Source: a virus. From it: DNA of 55,634 nucleotides. The stretch lies in IMG/VR virus record IMGVR_UViG_3300049215_000047, positions 1 through 55,634 of that record; one strand, 5' to 3'. This document shows positions 32,795-41,994 of this stretch, piece by piece; the stretch's first letter is position 1, and each line of letters begins with the position of its first letter. Position numbers and translations under genes: made by a program. The notes under the pieces are model-generated. The model had not been told where the DNA came from. It ran no database searches and saw only the letters and a list, made by a program, of their open reading frames with translations.

Positions 32795-34315
32795 ATGCCC
32801 GTGACGTTCAACCAAATCCCGGCGAACCTGCGCGTTCCGCTGTTCTATGCCGAGGTCAACGCGGGCCAGAGCCCCTATCAGGGGCCGAGCCGTCTGCTGC
32901 TGATCGGCCAGCGCACGTCCGCTGGCTCGATGGCGGCGAACACGATCCAAATTCTCAGCGGCGATGCGCAAGCTCTCGCCGGGCCCGGCTCGCAACTCGC
33001 CGAAATGGCGATCCTTGCGCGGCAGAACGATCCCTTCGGCGAAATTTGGCTCGGCGCGCTCGCCGATCCGTCAGGCGCCGCCGCCGTCCAGCAGATCACC
33101 GTGGCGTCTGGCATTCTCGGCGGCGAGGGGACGGTCGTCGTCTATATCAGCGGCCAGCGCATCGAGGTCGGCGTCGCGTCAACCGACGCGAACACCGATG
33201 TTGCCGCGAACATCGTCGCCGCCATCAACGCCGGTTATGTCGCCTTCGGCAGGCCGCTGACTTTCCCGGTCATTGCGGCCGTCAACGGATCGAACGCCAA
33301 CAAGGTCGACCTGACCGCGCGCAACGTCGGCGCGCTCGGCAACAAGATCGCCGTCGACTTCAACCTGGTCGGCGATGAAGGGCCTTTGCAGCAATACCTG
33401 TCGGTCGCGTCCACGACCGCGGGCACCGGCACCCCGGCGCTCGGCACGCTGCTGGCTGCGCTCGGCGATATCGAATTCGACTGGATCGCGGCGCCTTACG
33501 CAGACACGACTTCGCTCGACGTGATCAAGACGTTCCTCGACGGCGTCTCCGGTCGTTGGTCGCCGTTGCAGCAGATCTTCGGCCTCTACATTACGGCGCT
33601 GTTCGACAGCTATTCGAACCTCGCCGCAGCCGGCACGGCGCGCAACGACCCGAATGCCTCGATCATGGGCGTGGCGAACTCGCCATCCCCGCCGTGGCAT
33701 TGGGCCGCGGCCCTCGGCGGCGCCATCCATGCCGACAAGAACCTCGGCGGCGACGTCGATCAGGCTTATCGGATCAGCCAACCGCTGCAGACCATCGAGC
33801 TCGTCGGCATCAAGCCGCCGAAGAACCGCGTCGATTGGTTTTCCATCACGCAGCGGAACACGCTCTACCAGGACGGCATTTCCGGCTTTCGCGTGCAAAA
33901 CGACGGGACGGTGCTGATCGACCGTGTGATCACGACCTACCAGCTTAATTCCTACAACCAGCCGGATATCACTTGGCTATCGATCGAGACGCGCGCGCAG
34001 ATGGTCTACTACGTGCGCTACAATCGTCAGCGCATCACGCAGGTCTACGGTCGCATGGCATTGGCCGACGACGGCGCCGAGGGGCGCCCTGGCATCGTCA
34101 CGCCGAAGATGCTCAAGGCCGAGTGCGTTCACATCTACAAGGAGCTCGAGGCCGGCGGCCTGGTCGAGAATTCGGCGCTGTTCGCGGAGAGCCTTGTGGT
34201 CGAGCGATCGTCCGACCCGAACCGCGTCAACGCTTATCTGCCGGTCGACGTTGTGAACCAATTCAACGTCTTCGCTGCGAACGTCACCACGTTCCTGCAA
34301 TACCCGGCCGCCTGA
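32795..34315 (+). CDS. Contractile tail sheath protein (Mu gpL-like)
   Basis: 506 aa, the length of Mu gpL. Features: N-terminal FNQIPANLRVPLFYAEVNAG and PSRLLLIGQRTS, the middle WIAAPYADTTSLDVIKTFLD, and the C-terminal RVITTYQLNSYNQPDITWLS and VRYNRQRITQVYGR. It forms the outer contracting tube that drives the inner tube into the host. Confidence 0.95.
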   Translation: MPVTFNQIPANLRVPLFYAEVNAGQSPYQGPSRLLLIGQRTSAGSMAANTIQILSGDAQALAGPGSQLAEMAILARQNDPFGEIWLGALADPSGAAAVQQITVASGILGGEGTVVVYISGQRIEVGVASTDANTDVAANIVAAINAGYVAFGRPLTFPVIAAVNGSNANKVDLTARNVGALGNKIAVDFNLVGDEGPLQQYLSVASTTAGTGTPALGTLLAALGDIEFDWIAAPYADTTSLDVIKTFLDGVSGRWSPLQQIFGLYITALFDSYSNLAAAGTARNDPNASIMGVANSPSPPWHWAAALGGAIHADKNLGGDVDQAYRISQPLQTIELVGIKPPKNRVDWFSITQRNTLYQDGISGFRVQNDGTVLIDRVITTYQLNSYNQPDITWLSIETRAQMVYYVRYNRQRITQVYGRMALADDGAEGRPGIVTPKMLKAECVHIYKELEAGGLVENSALFAESLVVERSSDPNRVNAYLPVDVVNQFNVFAANVTTFLQYPAA

Positions 34316-34360
34316 GCGCGGCTGCCCTAGCCACCTTCACAAAAACTTCAGGAGACATCC

Positions 34361-34744
34361 ATGCACACTTCCGGTGGCCGCGTGTCGATCACTGTCAATG
34401 GCGTCGTCTATAGCGCGCGCGGCGAGATCAAGCTCGATAAGTCAAGCCTGTCGGTCGACGTCGGGACCAACCAGGACGGCACGATCTACAAGACGATCAA
34501 GCCGCAGCCGCGTATGGCCGAGTGCACGTTTGATCGCTTCGTCGATGCAAACGGCATCAAGCTTCAGTTCGACGAGACGTTGATGCTGATGAACAACATC
34601 GCGGCGACCTTCATCGAGAAGGACACCGGCATCACGCATCTGCTGACGAACGGAACGTTCGTCGGCAACCCTTCGGAAAATCTCGGCAGCGGCGAAGTCG
34701 ATGGCGTTAAGTTCGCGGCCGAAGACTATACCTCGCTCACCTGA
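34361..34744 (+). CDS. Tail tube protein (Mu gpM-like)
   Basis: 127 aa, the size of Mu gpM. GGRVSITVNGVVYSARGEIK, GTIYKTIKPQPRMAECTF and GEVDGVKFAAEDY are typical of the family. It builds the inner tail tube. Its stop overlaps the chaperone start. Confidence 0.92.
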   Translation: MHTSGGRVSITVNGVVYSARGEIKLDKSSLSVDVGTNQDGTIYKTIKPQPRMAECTFDRFVDANGIKLQFDETLMLMNNIAATFIEKDTGITHLLTNGTFVGNPSENLGSGEVDGVKFAAEDYTSLT

Positions 34745-35124
34745 TGCGCGAAAGGGTCACAATCGCGCTCAGCAAGCCGCTGACGACGCATGACGGGCCG
34801 CTCAAGGCGATTGTCCTGCGCGAACCGACGTATGACGAGTATCTCGCCATCGGCGATCCCTACCTTGTGGCGGAGAGCCCGGGCGGAACGCGCTTCGTCC
34901 ATGAGAACATGGAGAACATTCGGCAATACATTGCGCTTTGCTTAGTAGAGCCGAAGGACCCTGCATTGCTGACACAGGCTGGTGCGTTCGTCGCGAAGCA
35001 GGTGAAGGAAGGCATCTTGGGTTTTTTCCAGCCCGAGGCGCTAAAAACCGAGGGCTCCGAGAACTTGCAGACGATCTCGCCTTCGGCGGACACGGCTTCG
35101 GGCCAAAAGAACTCCAAGGGCTGA
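34744..35124 (+). CDS. Tail assembly chaperone (Mu gp41-like)
   Basis: 126 aa. VTIALSKPLTTHDGPLKAIV, REPTYDEYLAIGDP and IALCLVEPKDPALL match the phage tail assembly chaperone family, which coats the tape measure during tail assembly. A slippery site near its end yields a longer product. ATG overlaps the tube stop. Confidence 0.88.
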   Translation: MRERVTIALSKPLTTHDGPLKAIVLREPTYDEYLAIGDPYLVAESPGGTRFVHENMENIRQYIALCLVEPKDPALLTQAGAFVAKQVKEGILGFFQPEALKTEGSENLQTISPSADTASGQKNSKG

Positions 35125-35192
35125 CGCTCTCGGAGTTGGTTTATTGGCATCACCGCGCGGTGGTGTGGCAGAAAAATCAAAAGCGGCGATAG
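34744..35192 (+). CDS. Frameshift product of tail chaperone
   Basis: At 35022-35028 the zero frame contains the -1 slippery heptamer T-TTT-TTC (codons GGT TTT TTC). A -1 shift continues to 35192 and adds a tail with GLTLSELVYWHHRAVVWQ, the kind of ending seen on the long chaperone form in Mu-like and lambda-like phages, giving about 149 aa. The downstream frame has no ribosome site or proper start of its own, so a shift explains it best. Confidence 0.8.
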
Positions 35193-35195
35193 GCC

Positions 35196-37427
35196 ATGGC
35201 GCAGATCATCGAAGCCAAGGCTGTCATCACCGGCGAGGAAAAGCTCTCGCCGATCCTCGACAAGCTGGCGAAGAAATTCGATCAGGTCGCCAAGACCGCG
35301 AAGGGCGCTGAAGGCATCGACAAGATGGCCGCTGCACTCGGCAAAGTGCAGAAGGAAATGGCGGCGATCGATAAGTACACGGTCGCCGGCAAAGGGTTCG
35401 CCGCAGCGCGCGAGAACTTTAACAAGGCGCAGATCGCCGTCCAGAACGCCGCCAAGGCGATGCGCGAAGGACAGGGCGACGCGACAAAGCTTGAGGCGGC
35501 ATATCGGCGGGCGCAGTCCGCAGTTCAATCGGCCTCACGGGCCTTCGAAGCGCAGAAGGGTGCTGCAATTGCGGCGAAGCGCGGACTTGACCAACTCGGT
35601 ATCGCTGGCGGCCGCATCGTCGCCGAGCAACAGCGCATTGCCGCTTCCGTTGACCGCGCCAGCGCGGCGATGGACCGCCAAGCTCGCAAGGGTCGCATTC
35701 TCGGCGCCATCGGTCGATCCGCCGGCACCGCCGGCATGATCGCCGGGCCCGGGATCCTTCGCGCGACGCGCGACGCGGTGGCGAGCGGCGCGCAGATACA
35801 GTCCGAGATCGTAAAGTTGCGAGCGGCCGGCATACCTGAAGCCGACATTCAGCACGAGGTCGATCAATCAGCATCGCTTTCGGCGAAGTATACCAACGTC
35901 AAGCGCAGCGACATTCTTGAGCGTTACAAGGAATTGCGCTCGGTACTGTTGCACCCCGACGAAGCCACGCACTTGCTTGAGCCGACGATCCGCGCCAACT
36001 CGGCGCTAAATGCCCTCGATCGCAGCGGCCATATGGCCGAAGGTCTGCAGTTCGCCGTCAAGGGCGCCGAAGTGCTCGGCCTGGCGCAAGATCCGAAGCG
36101 CTTCGAGGCCTATCTCGACGCCTTCATCAAGGCGCAGCAAGTGATGGGGAAGACCATCACGCCTGAGCAGATGTTTGAGTTTGCGAAATACACCAAGGCA
36201 TCAGGCTCGACGCTGAGCGACCGCTTCAAGTTCACCACCGGCGTTTCGCTCTCGCAGGAAATGGGCGGATCGACCACCGGCGTATCGATCGATCAGTTCG
36301 TCAAGCAGATTGTCGGCGGCTTTCAGGGCCAGCAGCACGCCGCGGCGAAGTCGTTTCTTTCGCTCGGCCTGGTCGACCGCGAAGACTTCGAGACGACGAA
36401 GACGGGAGAGATCAAGGGTCTCAAGCCCGGCCACCACGTTAAGGGCTATCGCGAAGCGATGAGCGACCCCGACAAGTGGGTCTATGACTACTATCTGCCC
36501 GCGCTTGAGAAGGCGGGTATCACGGACCCCGCGGAAGTCCTCTCGCATGTGCGCCGCGACTTCACGAGCGCGCGCGCGGCCGACCTTGTATCGAAGCTGA
36601 TCACGCAGCGGCCGTCATTCTCCAACCATGCCGCGCTGTACGAGAAGGCGCAGGGGCTAGACGCGATCGGCAATAACCTGAGCGATCCATTCGTGGCGCT
36701 GAATTCGCTCTCCACCTCGCTCAGCAGCTTTGCCGGCACGCTCACGTCACCAATTATGGAACGCGCCGCCGGCGTCCTTTCGAGCATGGCGTCGGCGATC
36801 GGCGGCTGGGGCGAGTCGCTACAGCGTTGGCAGAAGGGCCACGAGACGGCCGCCGGCCTCATTGGCGGCGGTGCGGTTGCGGCAGGCGCCGTTGGCGGTG
36901 GCGTCCTGACTTACAATCTCATTTCCGGCCTCATGGGCGGCTTCGGACTGAAAGCGTCGGCCCTAGCGCTCGATGGCTCTGCTGCGGCGCTTATGCGTGC
37001 AGCCGCGGCCCTTGGTGGCGGCGGCGTTTTGACAAAAGGCGCGGCCGGCGCCGCCGGTTTCGGCCTGGGTGCCGCGGCCGTGACACTCGGCGTTGCTGGC
37101 GCGGCCCTAGTCGCGTCGACTTCGGAAGCCGGCGGCGGCGAAGGCGATATCTACCGTCGCAACCCGCAGACGGGCGCGATGGAGCTTACCGAATACGGCC
37201 GCGCGATGCAGTCCGGCAGCGGCATTTCCGGCCGCGCTCCGATCGAGGCGGAATTGAAGGGCAGCGCCGAGGTGAAGGGCGAGGCCAAGATCACGATCGA
37301 TATTCCCGGCATCGGTTCGCACCTGGTCAACGTGCCGTTGCGCGGCACGGTCACCGCGAATGGTCCGGGCTCGGTTGGCGTCTCTTCACCTGACGCCGCT
37401 GCGCCTGCAAACCTTGGGCATCGCTGA
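35196..37427 (+). CDS. Tail tape measure protein
   Basis: 743 aa. Long helical N-terminal part (about 1-170: EKLSPILDKLAKKFDQVAKT, RRAQSAVQSASRAFEAQK) and hydrophobic Gly/Ala-rich segments near 545-600 and 610-645 (AAGLIGGGAVAAGAVGGGVL), normal for tape measures, which set tail length and may help DNA cross the membrane. The C-terminal beta part (AKITIDIPGIGSHLVNVPLR) is a further typical end. Three nucleotides after the chaperone extension. Confidence 0.9.
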   Translation: MAQIIEAKAVITGEEKLSPILDKLAKKFDQVAKTAKGAEGIDKMAAALGKVQKEMAAIDKYTVAGKGFAAARENFNKAQIAVQNAAKAMREGQGDATKLEAAYRRAQSAVQSASRAFEAQKGAAIAAKRGLDQLGIAGGRIVAEQQRIAASVDRASAAMDRQARKGRILGAIGRSAGTAGMIAGPGILRATRDAVASGAQIQSEIVKLRAAGIPEADIQHEVDQSASLSAKYTNVKRSDILERYKELRSVLLHPDEATHLLEPTIRANSALNALDRSGHMAEGLQFAVKGAEVLGLAQDPKRFEAYLDAFIKAQQVMGKTITPEQMFEFAKYTKASGSTLSDRFKFTTGVSLSQEMGGSTTGVSIDQFVKQIVGGFQGQQHAAAKSFLSLGLVDREDFETTKTGEIKGLKPGHHVKGYREAMSDPDKWVYDYYLPALEKAGITDPAEVLSHVRRDFTSARAADLVSKLITQRPSFSNHAALYEKAQGLDAIGNNLSDPFVALNSLSTSLSSFAGTLTSPIMERAAGVLSSMASAIGGWGESLQRWQKGHETAAGLIGGGAVAAGAVGGGVLTYNLISGLMGGFGLKASALALDGSAAALMRAAAALGGGGVLTKGAAGAAGFGLGAAAVTLGVAGAALVASTSEAGGGEGDIYRRNPQTGAMELTEYGRAMQSGSGISGRAPIEAELKGSAEVKGEAKITIDIPGIGSHLVNVPLRGTVTANGPGSVGVSSPDAAAPANLGHR

Positions 37428-38641
37428 TGGTCGCCGGACGCAACTGGCTCACGACGCTATATCCGGCGTCCTACAAAGGCGTTCCGTTTGAAACGGAACG
37501 GGACGAAGAGGACGGCGGCCGCCGCATCGTCATCCACGAATTCCCGATGCGGGATTTCCCCTTCAACGAGGATCTCGGAGAGGCGAAGCGGGAATTTGAG
37601 ATTACGGCCTATGTCGCGTCCGACCGCGCCGATAGTGATGCCGCCGCGCTGGTCGCCGTGTGCACGCAACGTGGCGCCGGCGTGCTCGTGCTGCCGAGCC
37701 ATGGCCCGATCCTCGTTCAATGCCTGACGATCAAACGGTCGCGTGAGAAGGATCGCGCCGGCAAGATCGCTCTGACGGGCAAGTTCGTCCGCGAGGGGGC
37801 ATCGTCCGCCCTCGTATCGTTCGCGTCTCTCGCAAACCTCGTGTTTGTGGCTGCCGACGCGGTAGTTGCGGCTTTGCCGGCGTTCCTGCAGGCCGCGATC
37901 ACCGCGCTCGCGCAACCTGACTTCGTTATCGAGGCCGCGACCGACGCGGTGCAAGATGGAACGGCCATGCTCGAGGCCGTCCGGTCGAGTGCGAACGTCG
38001 ATCCGGTCGTAAGCGGGGTACAACGCGATGCCATCCAGGCGTTGTACGATGCAGCGCCCTCGACGGTGGACGATGAAACCGGCGTCGATGGCGCCACAAT
38101 CTCCGGCCTCGTCACCATCGCGCGCGCCCTCGGCGACGGCATGACCGGCAATGCCGCGATCACGGCCTTTGCGCCGATGCTGATCGAAGCCGCGGTCACA
38201 CCGCGAAGCATCTATCTCTCGGCGGCGGCTCAGATCGCCGACGAAAACCGGCTTGCCGTCTACATGGCGACAAGGCTCGCGGCCGCGACCGCCTTCGCCG
38301 AAGGCATTGCTTCGGCTGATATCCCCGATCGGCACGCGGCGATTACGCTGCGGGCTGATGTCGCCGAGTATTTCGAGGCCATCCTCGACGATCTCTCGGC
38401 GAACGCTGCCGGCATCTATGTCGCCGTGGTCAACCTGCGCGATGCCGCGATCGAATATCTGTCTCGCGCCATTCTCGATCGTGCGCCGGTCGTTAGCGTG
38501 GGGGCGAACATGAGAATGCCATCGCTGTGGTGGGCGCACCGTCTCTACCAGGACCCGACGCGGTCGACCGAGCTCGTGGCCCGTAATCGGGTGCCGCATC
38601 CGTCGTTCATGCCGCAGGAATTTGAAGCTCTTTCGCGCTGA
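37427..38641 (+). CDS. DNA circularisation/tail protein N (Mu gp43-like)
   Basis: 404 aa. The N-terminal 130 residues (LYPASYKGVPFETERDEEDG, RIVIHEFPMRDFPFNEDLGE, TQRGAGVLVLPSHGP) match the DNA circularisation protein N family of Mu-like baseplates; the rest is helical. It joins tail tube and baseplate; the DNA-circularising name comes from Mu gene N and need not hold here. Adjacent genes overlap by one base. Confidence 0.9.
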   Translation: MVAGRNWLTTLYPASYKGVPFETERDEEDGGRRIVIHEFPMRDFPFNEDLGEAKREFEITAYVASDRADSDAAALVAVCTQRGAGVLVLPSHGPILVQCLTIKRSREKDRAGKIALTGKFVREGASSALVSFASLANLVFVAADAVVAALPAFLQAAITALAQPDFVIEAATDAVQDGTAMLEAVRSSANVDPVVSGVQRDAIQALYDAAPSTVDDETGVDGATISGLVTIARALGDGMTGNAAITAFAPMLIEAAVTPRSIYLSAAAQIADENRLAVYMATRLAAATAFAEGIASADIPDRHAAITLRADVAEYFEAILDDLSANAAGIYVAVVNLRDAAIEYLSRAILDRAPVVSVGANMRMPSLWWAHRLYQDPTRSTELVARNRVPHPSFMPQEFEALSR

Positions 38642-39768
38642 TGCTCGACCTCACCGCGTTTCTCCCGGCTATCCCGGGCGGCACCACCGAGATCATGTAC
38701 GTGCTGGTCAATGGCCAACGCTACACAGCCTTCATGCGCGCTCAGGTGCGCGCCGGCTTCAACGAGGCGGCAAGGGCCTTTGAACTGACCGTGGCGGCGG
38801 AGCCTAACGGCGCCGTGACCGCAGCAATCTTCCGAGCAGGGACGCCGGTTTCCGTTTACGCGACCGACACCCTGCTGATGCAGGGCTTCGTCGATCAGTA
38901 CCGCCCGCACCTGGCTGCGCACGACGCCTCGATCGTGGTGACCGGCCGCTCGAAGTCGGCGGACCTGATCGATAGCGACGCCGACCATCCGACAGGGTTC
39001 TTCCAGAACAAGGACCCGCAGCAGATTGGAGCCGAGCTCGCGCAGGAATACGGCGCCACCTTCAAGACCGATCAGACGCTCACAAAGCTCGATCAGTACC
39101 TCATCACGCCGGGCGAGACGATCTTCCGTGCCGTCGAGAAGATGACCCGCAAGCAGGGCATGACATTGGCCGGCACGGCCGAGGGCGACATCAACATCAC
39201 GGCGCCGAAAGGCCAGCGCCACGCCGGCGGCCTGTTTGAGGGCAGGAATATTCTCGTCGGGAATGCCGATCACAATTGGTCGAACCGGCATTCAAAATAC
39301 AGCATCAAAGGGCAACGCGCGGTCGGCCACGGCGCCCGGCGCCTGCACATGGTTGCCAAGACCACGGACAGCGCCGTGTCGCGTCACCGGCACAAGACCG
39401 TCATTCACGACGATGACGGGACGATCGATGATCTGAAGAAGCGCGTCACCAACCGGCGCAACCGCGCCGCTGGCAACGCGCTCAAGGCGTCGATCTCGGT
39501 GCAGGGCTTCCGCGACGAAGGCGGCAAGGTCTGGGAGCCGGGCTTTCTCGTGTGGACCGAGAGCCAATTCCTCGACATCGCGCAAGACATGCTGATCGAG
39601 GCTGCCGACTATAGCCAGAGCGAGCAGGGCACGATCACGCTTCTGTCGCTGGTCGACCCGCGGGCCTACGGCTCAAATGGCGCCGGCGGCGGCAAGGGCG
39701 CGAAGTCCGGCGTCGAGTGGCGGGAGGGCACCGAGAGCGCGGTCGACGCAACGCCGGATGATGTCTGA
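38641..39768 (+). CDS. Baseplate hub protein P (Mu gp44-like)
   Basis: 375 aa, as Mu gpP. EIMYVLVNGQRYTAFMRAQV, FELTVAAEPNGA, VYATDTLLMQGFVDQYRPHL and VVTGRSKSADLIDSDA are the gpP/gp27-like hub signatures. It forms the baseplate hub on which the spike sits. Confidence 0.92.
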   Translation: MLDLTAFLPAIPGGTTEIMYVLVNGQRYTAFMRAQVRAGFNEAARAFELTVAAEPNGAVTAAIFRAGTPVSVYATDTLLMQGFVDQYRPHLAAHDASIVVTGRSKSADLIDSDADHPTGFFQNKDPQQIGAELAQEYGATFKTDQTLTKLDQYLITPGETIFRAVEKMTRKQGMTLAGTAEGDINITAPKGQRHAGGLFEGRNILVGNADHNWSNRHSKYSIKGQRAVGHGARRLHMVAKTTDSAVSRHRHKTVIHDDDGTIDDLKKRVTNRRNRAAGNALKASISVQGFRDEGGKVWEPGFLVWTESQFLDIAQDMLIEAADYSQSEQGTITLLSLVDPRAYGSNGAGGGKGAKSGVEWREGTESAVDATPDDV

Positions 39769-40322
39769 TGAGCTATTTCGAGGTCGACGACGCGATCCGC
39801 TCGATGCTGCGGCGCTCGCGCATCCTCAAGGTCGACGACAGTGGGACGCAGCAGCTCGTCGACGTGATGAACCTTGCCGGCGATATGCCGAAGGCGATTT
39901 ACCGGCAACAGCCGCACGGCCTGTCATCCAATCCGCCGGTGAACAGCGAGGGCTTTATCCTCGCCCTCGGCGGCAGGTCCGATCGGCTGCTGTTTCTCAC
40001 CGGCGAGCATAAGGACCATCGGCCGAAGAACCTGAAGTCAGGCGAGACGTGCGTCTATGACGCCTTCAAGAAGACCATCAAGCTTCTGGAAGACAAGCTT
40101 GTCGTTGATGCCGCCGGCCAGGACGTGCAGGTCATCAACGCCAAGACGATCACGGCGGAAGCCAGCGAGACGATCACACTTAAAGCGCCGAAGATCATCT
40201 TCGAAGGGACAGTCTACCTCGGAAGCAAGGATGCAAGCCGGCCCGTCAGCGCGATCGGCACCGTCACCACTGATGGTGCGGTCGATGTCAGCAACCCGCT
40301 CACAAAAGCCTTTGGTGTCTGA
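39768..40322 (+). CDS. Baseplate spike protein V (Mu gp45-like)
   Basis: 184 aa. Mu gp45/GpV-like: IRSMLRRSRILKVDDSGTQQ, an OB-fold region, then beta repeats (GETCVYDAFKKTIKLLEDKL, ASETITLKAPKIIFEG, TVYLGSK) forming a three-sided spike that pierces the outer membrane. Confidence 0.9.
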   Translation: MSYFEVDDAIRSMLRRSRILKVDDSGTQQLVDVMNLAGDMPKAIYRQQPHGLSSNPPVNSEGFILALGGRSDRLLFLTGEHKDHRPKNLKSGETCVYDAFKKTIKLLEDKLVVDAAGQDVQVINAKTITAEASETITLKAPKIIFEGTVYLGSKDASRPVSAIGTVTTDGAVDVSNPLTKAFGV

Positions 40323-40873
40323 TGGCCGAAGTTCGCGTCCGCATTGGCGAAGGCGAGAAGCCGCAGCCGAACCTTCTATGGGACAGCGTATGGAGCCCGC
40401 CCGAAGGCGCGGCCGACTGGGCGATCGCCGGCGCCGACGAGCCGCTTAACCGCGGCGGCCTGCGCTCGAAGGCAGCCCTTTCAACCGCGATCGTGCTCGC
40501 GCTCTTCACCGATCGGCGCATTCCCGATCAGCATCCGCTGCGGAAGTACGTCACCAGCAGCGACCCACGCGGCTGGTGGGGCAACGATATCGACGTCCGC
40601 GCCGATCTCGGCGAGGAAGAACTCGGCTCGCTCCTGTGGGTGTTCGCGCGCGCGGTCCTAACCGAACAGATCAGGCTTGAGGTCATCGCGTGCGCGCAAG
40701 AGGCGCTGCAATGCCTGATCAACCAGGGCGCGGCGGTGCGCATCGATGTGCAGGCTCAAATCGAGCCGGCGCTCAACCGTTGCGACCTCTTCGTGCAGGT
40801 CTACGGGCGCGATGGCTCGAAGATCCACGATGTCCGCTTCAATGACATCTGGCAGCAGACGGTCGCGCAATGA
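40322..40873 (+). CDS. Baseplate protein gp46-like
   Basis: 183 aa. Mu gp46 family: LLWDSVWSPPEGAADWAIAG, ALFTDRRIPDQHPLRKYVTS, DPRGWWGND, and VLTEQIRLEVIACAQEAL. gp25/gpW-like wedge protein of the contractile baseplate. Overlaps the J gene by 4 nt. Confidence 0.92.
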   Translation: MAEVRVRIGEGEKPQPNLLWDSVWSPPEGAADWAIAGADEPLNRGGLRSKAALSTAIVLALFTDRRIPDQHPLRKYVTSSDPRGWWGNDIDVRADLGEEELGSLLWVFARAVLTEQIRLEVIACAQEALQCLINQGAAVRIDVQAQIEPALNRCDLFVQVYGRDGSKIHDVRFNDIWQQTVAQ

Positions 40874-41985
40874 GCTTTCAGCTTCCGAAACTGCAGGAGC
40901 TTCTTGACCGCACGCGCGCGGCATTCCGGGCTCAACTTCCCGGCAGCGATGCATGGATTTGGCCGAACAACATCGGCCCCACGGCCAAGGTCATCGCCGG
41001 CTCCGTCTTCGAGGTATTCGGCTTCGCCGCCTACATCGCGAAGATGATCTTTGCCAGCACAGCGCCGGACCTCGAGACGCTGAAGCTGCACGCCAATGAA
41101 TACGGGCTATCCCTGCGGCCGGCGTCGCCGGCAAGCGGGACCTGCACCATCACCTCGACCGGCGATCTGTCAGTCGCGCTCGGCGCAGTCCTTTCGCGCA
41201 CGGACGGCCTTACCTACCGCGCCTCGGCCGAGGTTTCACGTATCGGCGCCGGCGCGGTCATCTTCGGCATCACGGCGGTGACGCCTGGCGCATCATCCAA
41301 TGCACCGGCCGGAACGCCACTCGTGATCGTGTCGGGGATTGCTGACGCGAACGGCGATGCAACGGCTGCAGTGTCCGCGCCAGTCGTCGGCGGAACCGAC
41401 GTCGAAGACATGGAGACATTCCGCGCTCGCATCCTGATGCGGAAACGCTACACGCCGCAGGGCGGCGCTGGGCCTGACTACGTGCAGTGGGCGGCCGATG
41501 TCGTCGGCGTCACCCGCGCCTTCGTCGAGCGCCTTTGGGCTGGCGCCGGCACTGTGCGGGTCTTCGTGTTCATGGATGACCTCTATCCGAACGGCATCCC
41601 GCCGATCGACGCCGTAGCCCGCGTCGCCGACTTTATCGATACGGTGCGGCCGGCTGGCGCGATCGTCACGGTTGCCGCGCCGTCGCCCGTTCCGATCAAC
41701 GTCACGATCAGCGGCCTCAACCCTGATACCGCGCAGGAGCGCGAGAACGTCCTCGCCTCGCTGCGCGAGGCCTTTCAGCGTCACTCCGTTGTCGCCGGCA
41801 TCGATCCGAACCCGAGCAATATGCCGTTCGTCGCTACGCCGCAGGTCTTCTCGCGATCGTGGATTACGCAAGCCGTCTCCAACGCCACCGGCGAAGAGCG
41901 GCACACGCTGACTGCGCCCGCGGTCGATGTTCCTCTCGATCCCGGGCAAACCGCGATCCTTGGCACCGTGACCTTCACTGGCTGA
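40870..41985 (+). CDS. Baseplate protein J (Mu gp47-like)
   Basis: 371 aa. Baseplate J family: LQELLDRTRAAFRAQLPGSD, GPTAKVIAGSVFEVFGFAAY, GTDVEDMETFRARILMRKRY, QGGAGPDYVQWAADVVGVTR and FMDDLYPNGIP. It forms the baseplate wedge arms. Confidence 0.94.
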   Translation: MSFQLPKLQELLDRTRAAFRAQLPGSDAWIWPNNIGPTAKVIAGSVFEVFGFAAYIAKMIFASTAPDLETLKLHANEYGLSLRPASPASGTCTITSTGDLSVALGAVLSRTDGLTYRASAEVSRIGAGAVIFGITAVTPGASSNAPAGTPLVIVSGIADANGDATAAVSAPVVGGTDVEDMETFRARILMRKRYTPQGGAGPDYVQWAADVVGVTRAFVERLWAGAGTVRVFVFMDDLYPNGIPPIDAVARVADFIDTVRPAGAIVTVAAPSPVPINVTISGLNPDTAQERENVLASLREAFQRHSVVAGIDPNPSNMPFVATPQVFSRSWITQAVSNATGEERHTLTAPAVDVPLDPGQTAILGTVTFTG

Positions 41986-41994
41986 TCACGGCAG

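Noticed and set aside
37457-38599. Long minus-strand frame inside the protein N gene
   Set aside because: Shadow of a well-recognised tail gene; composition is that of antisense translation.
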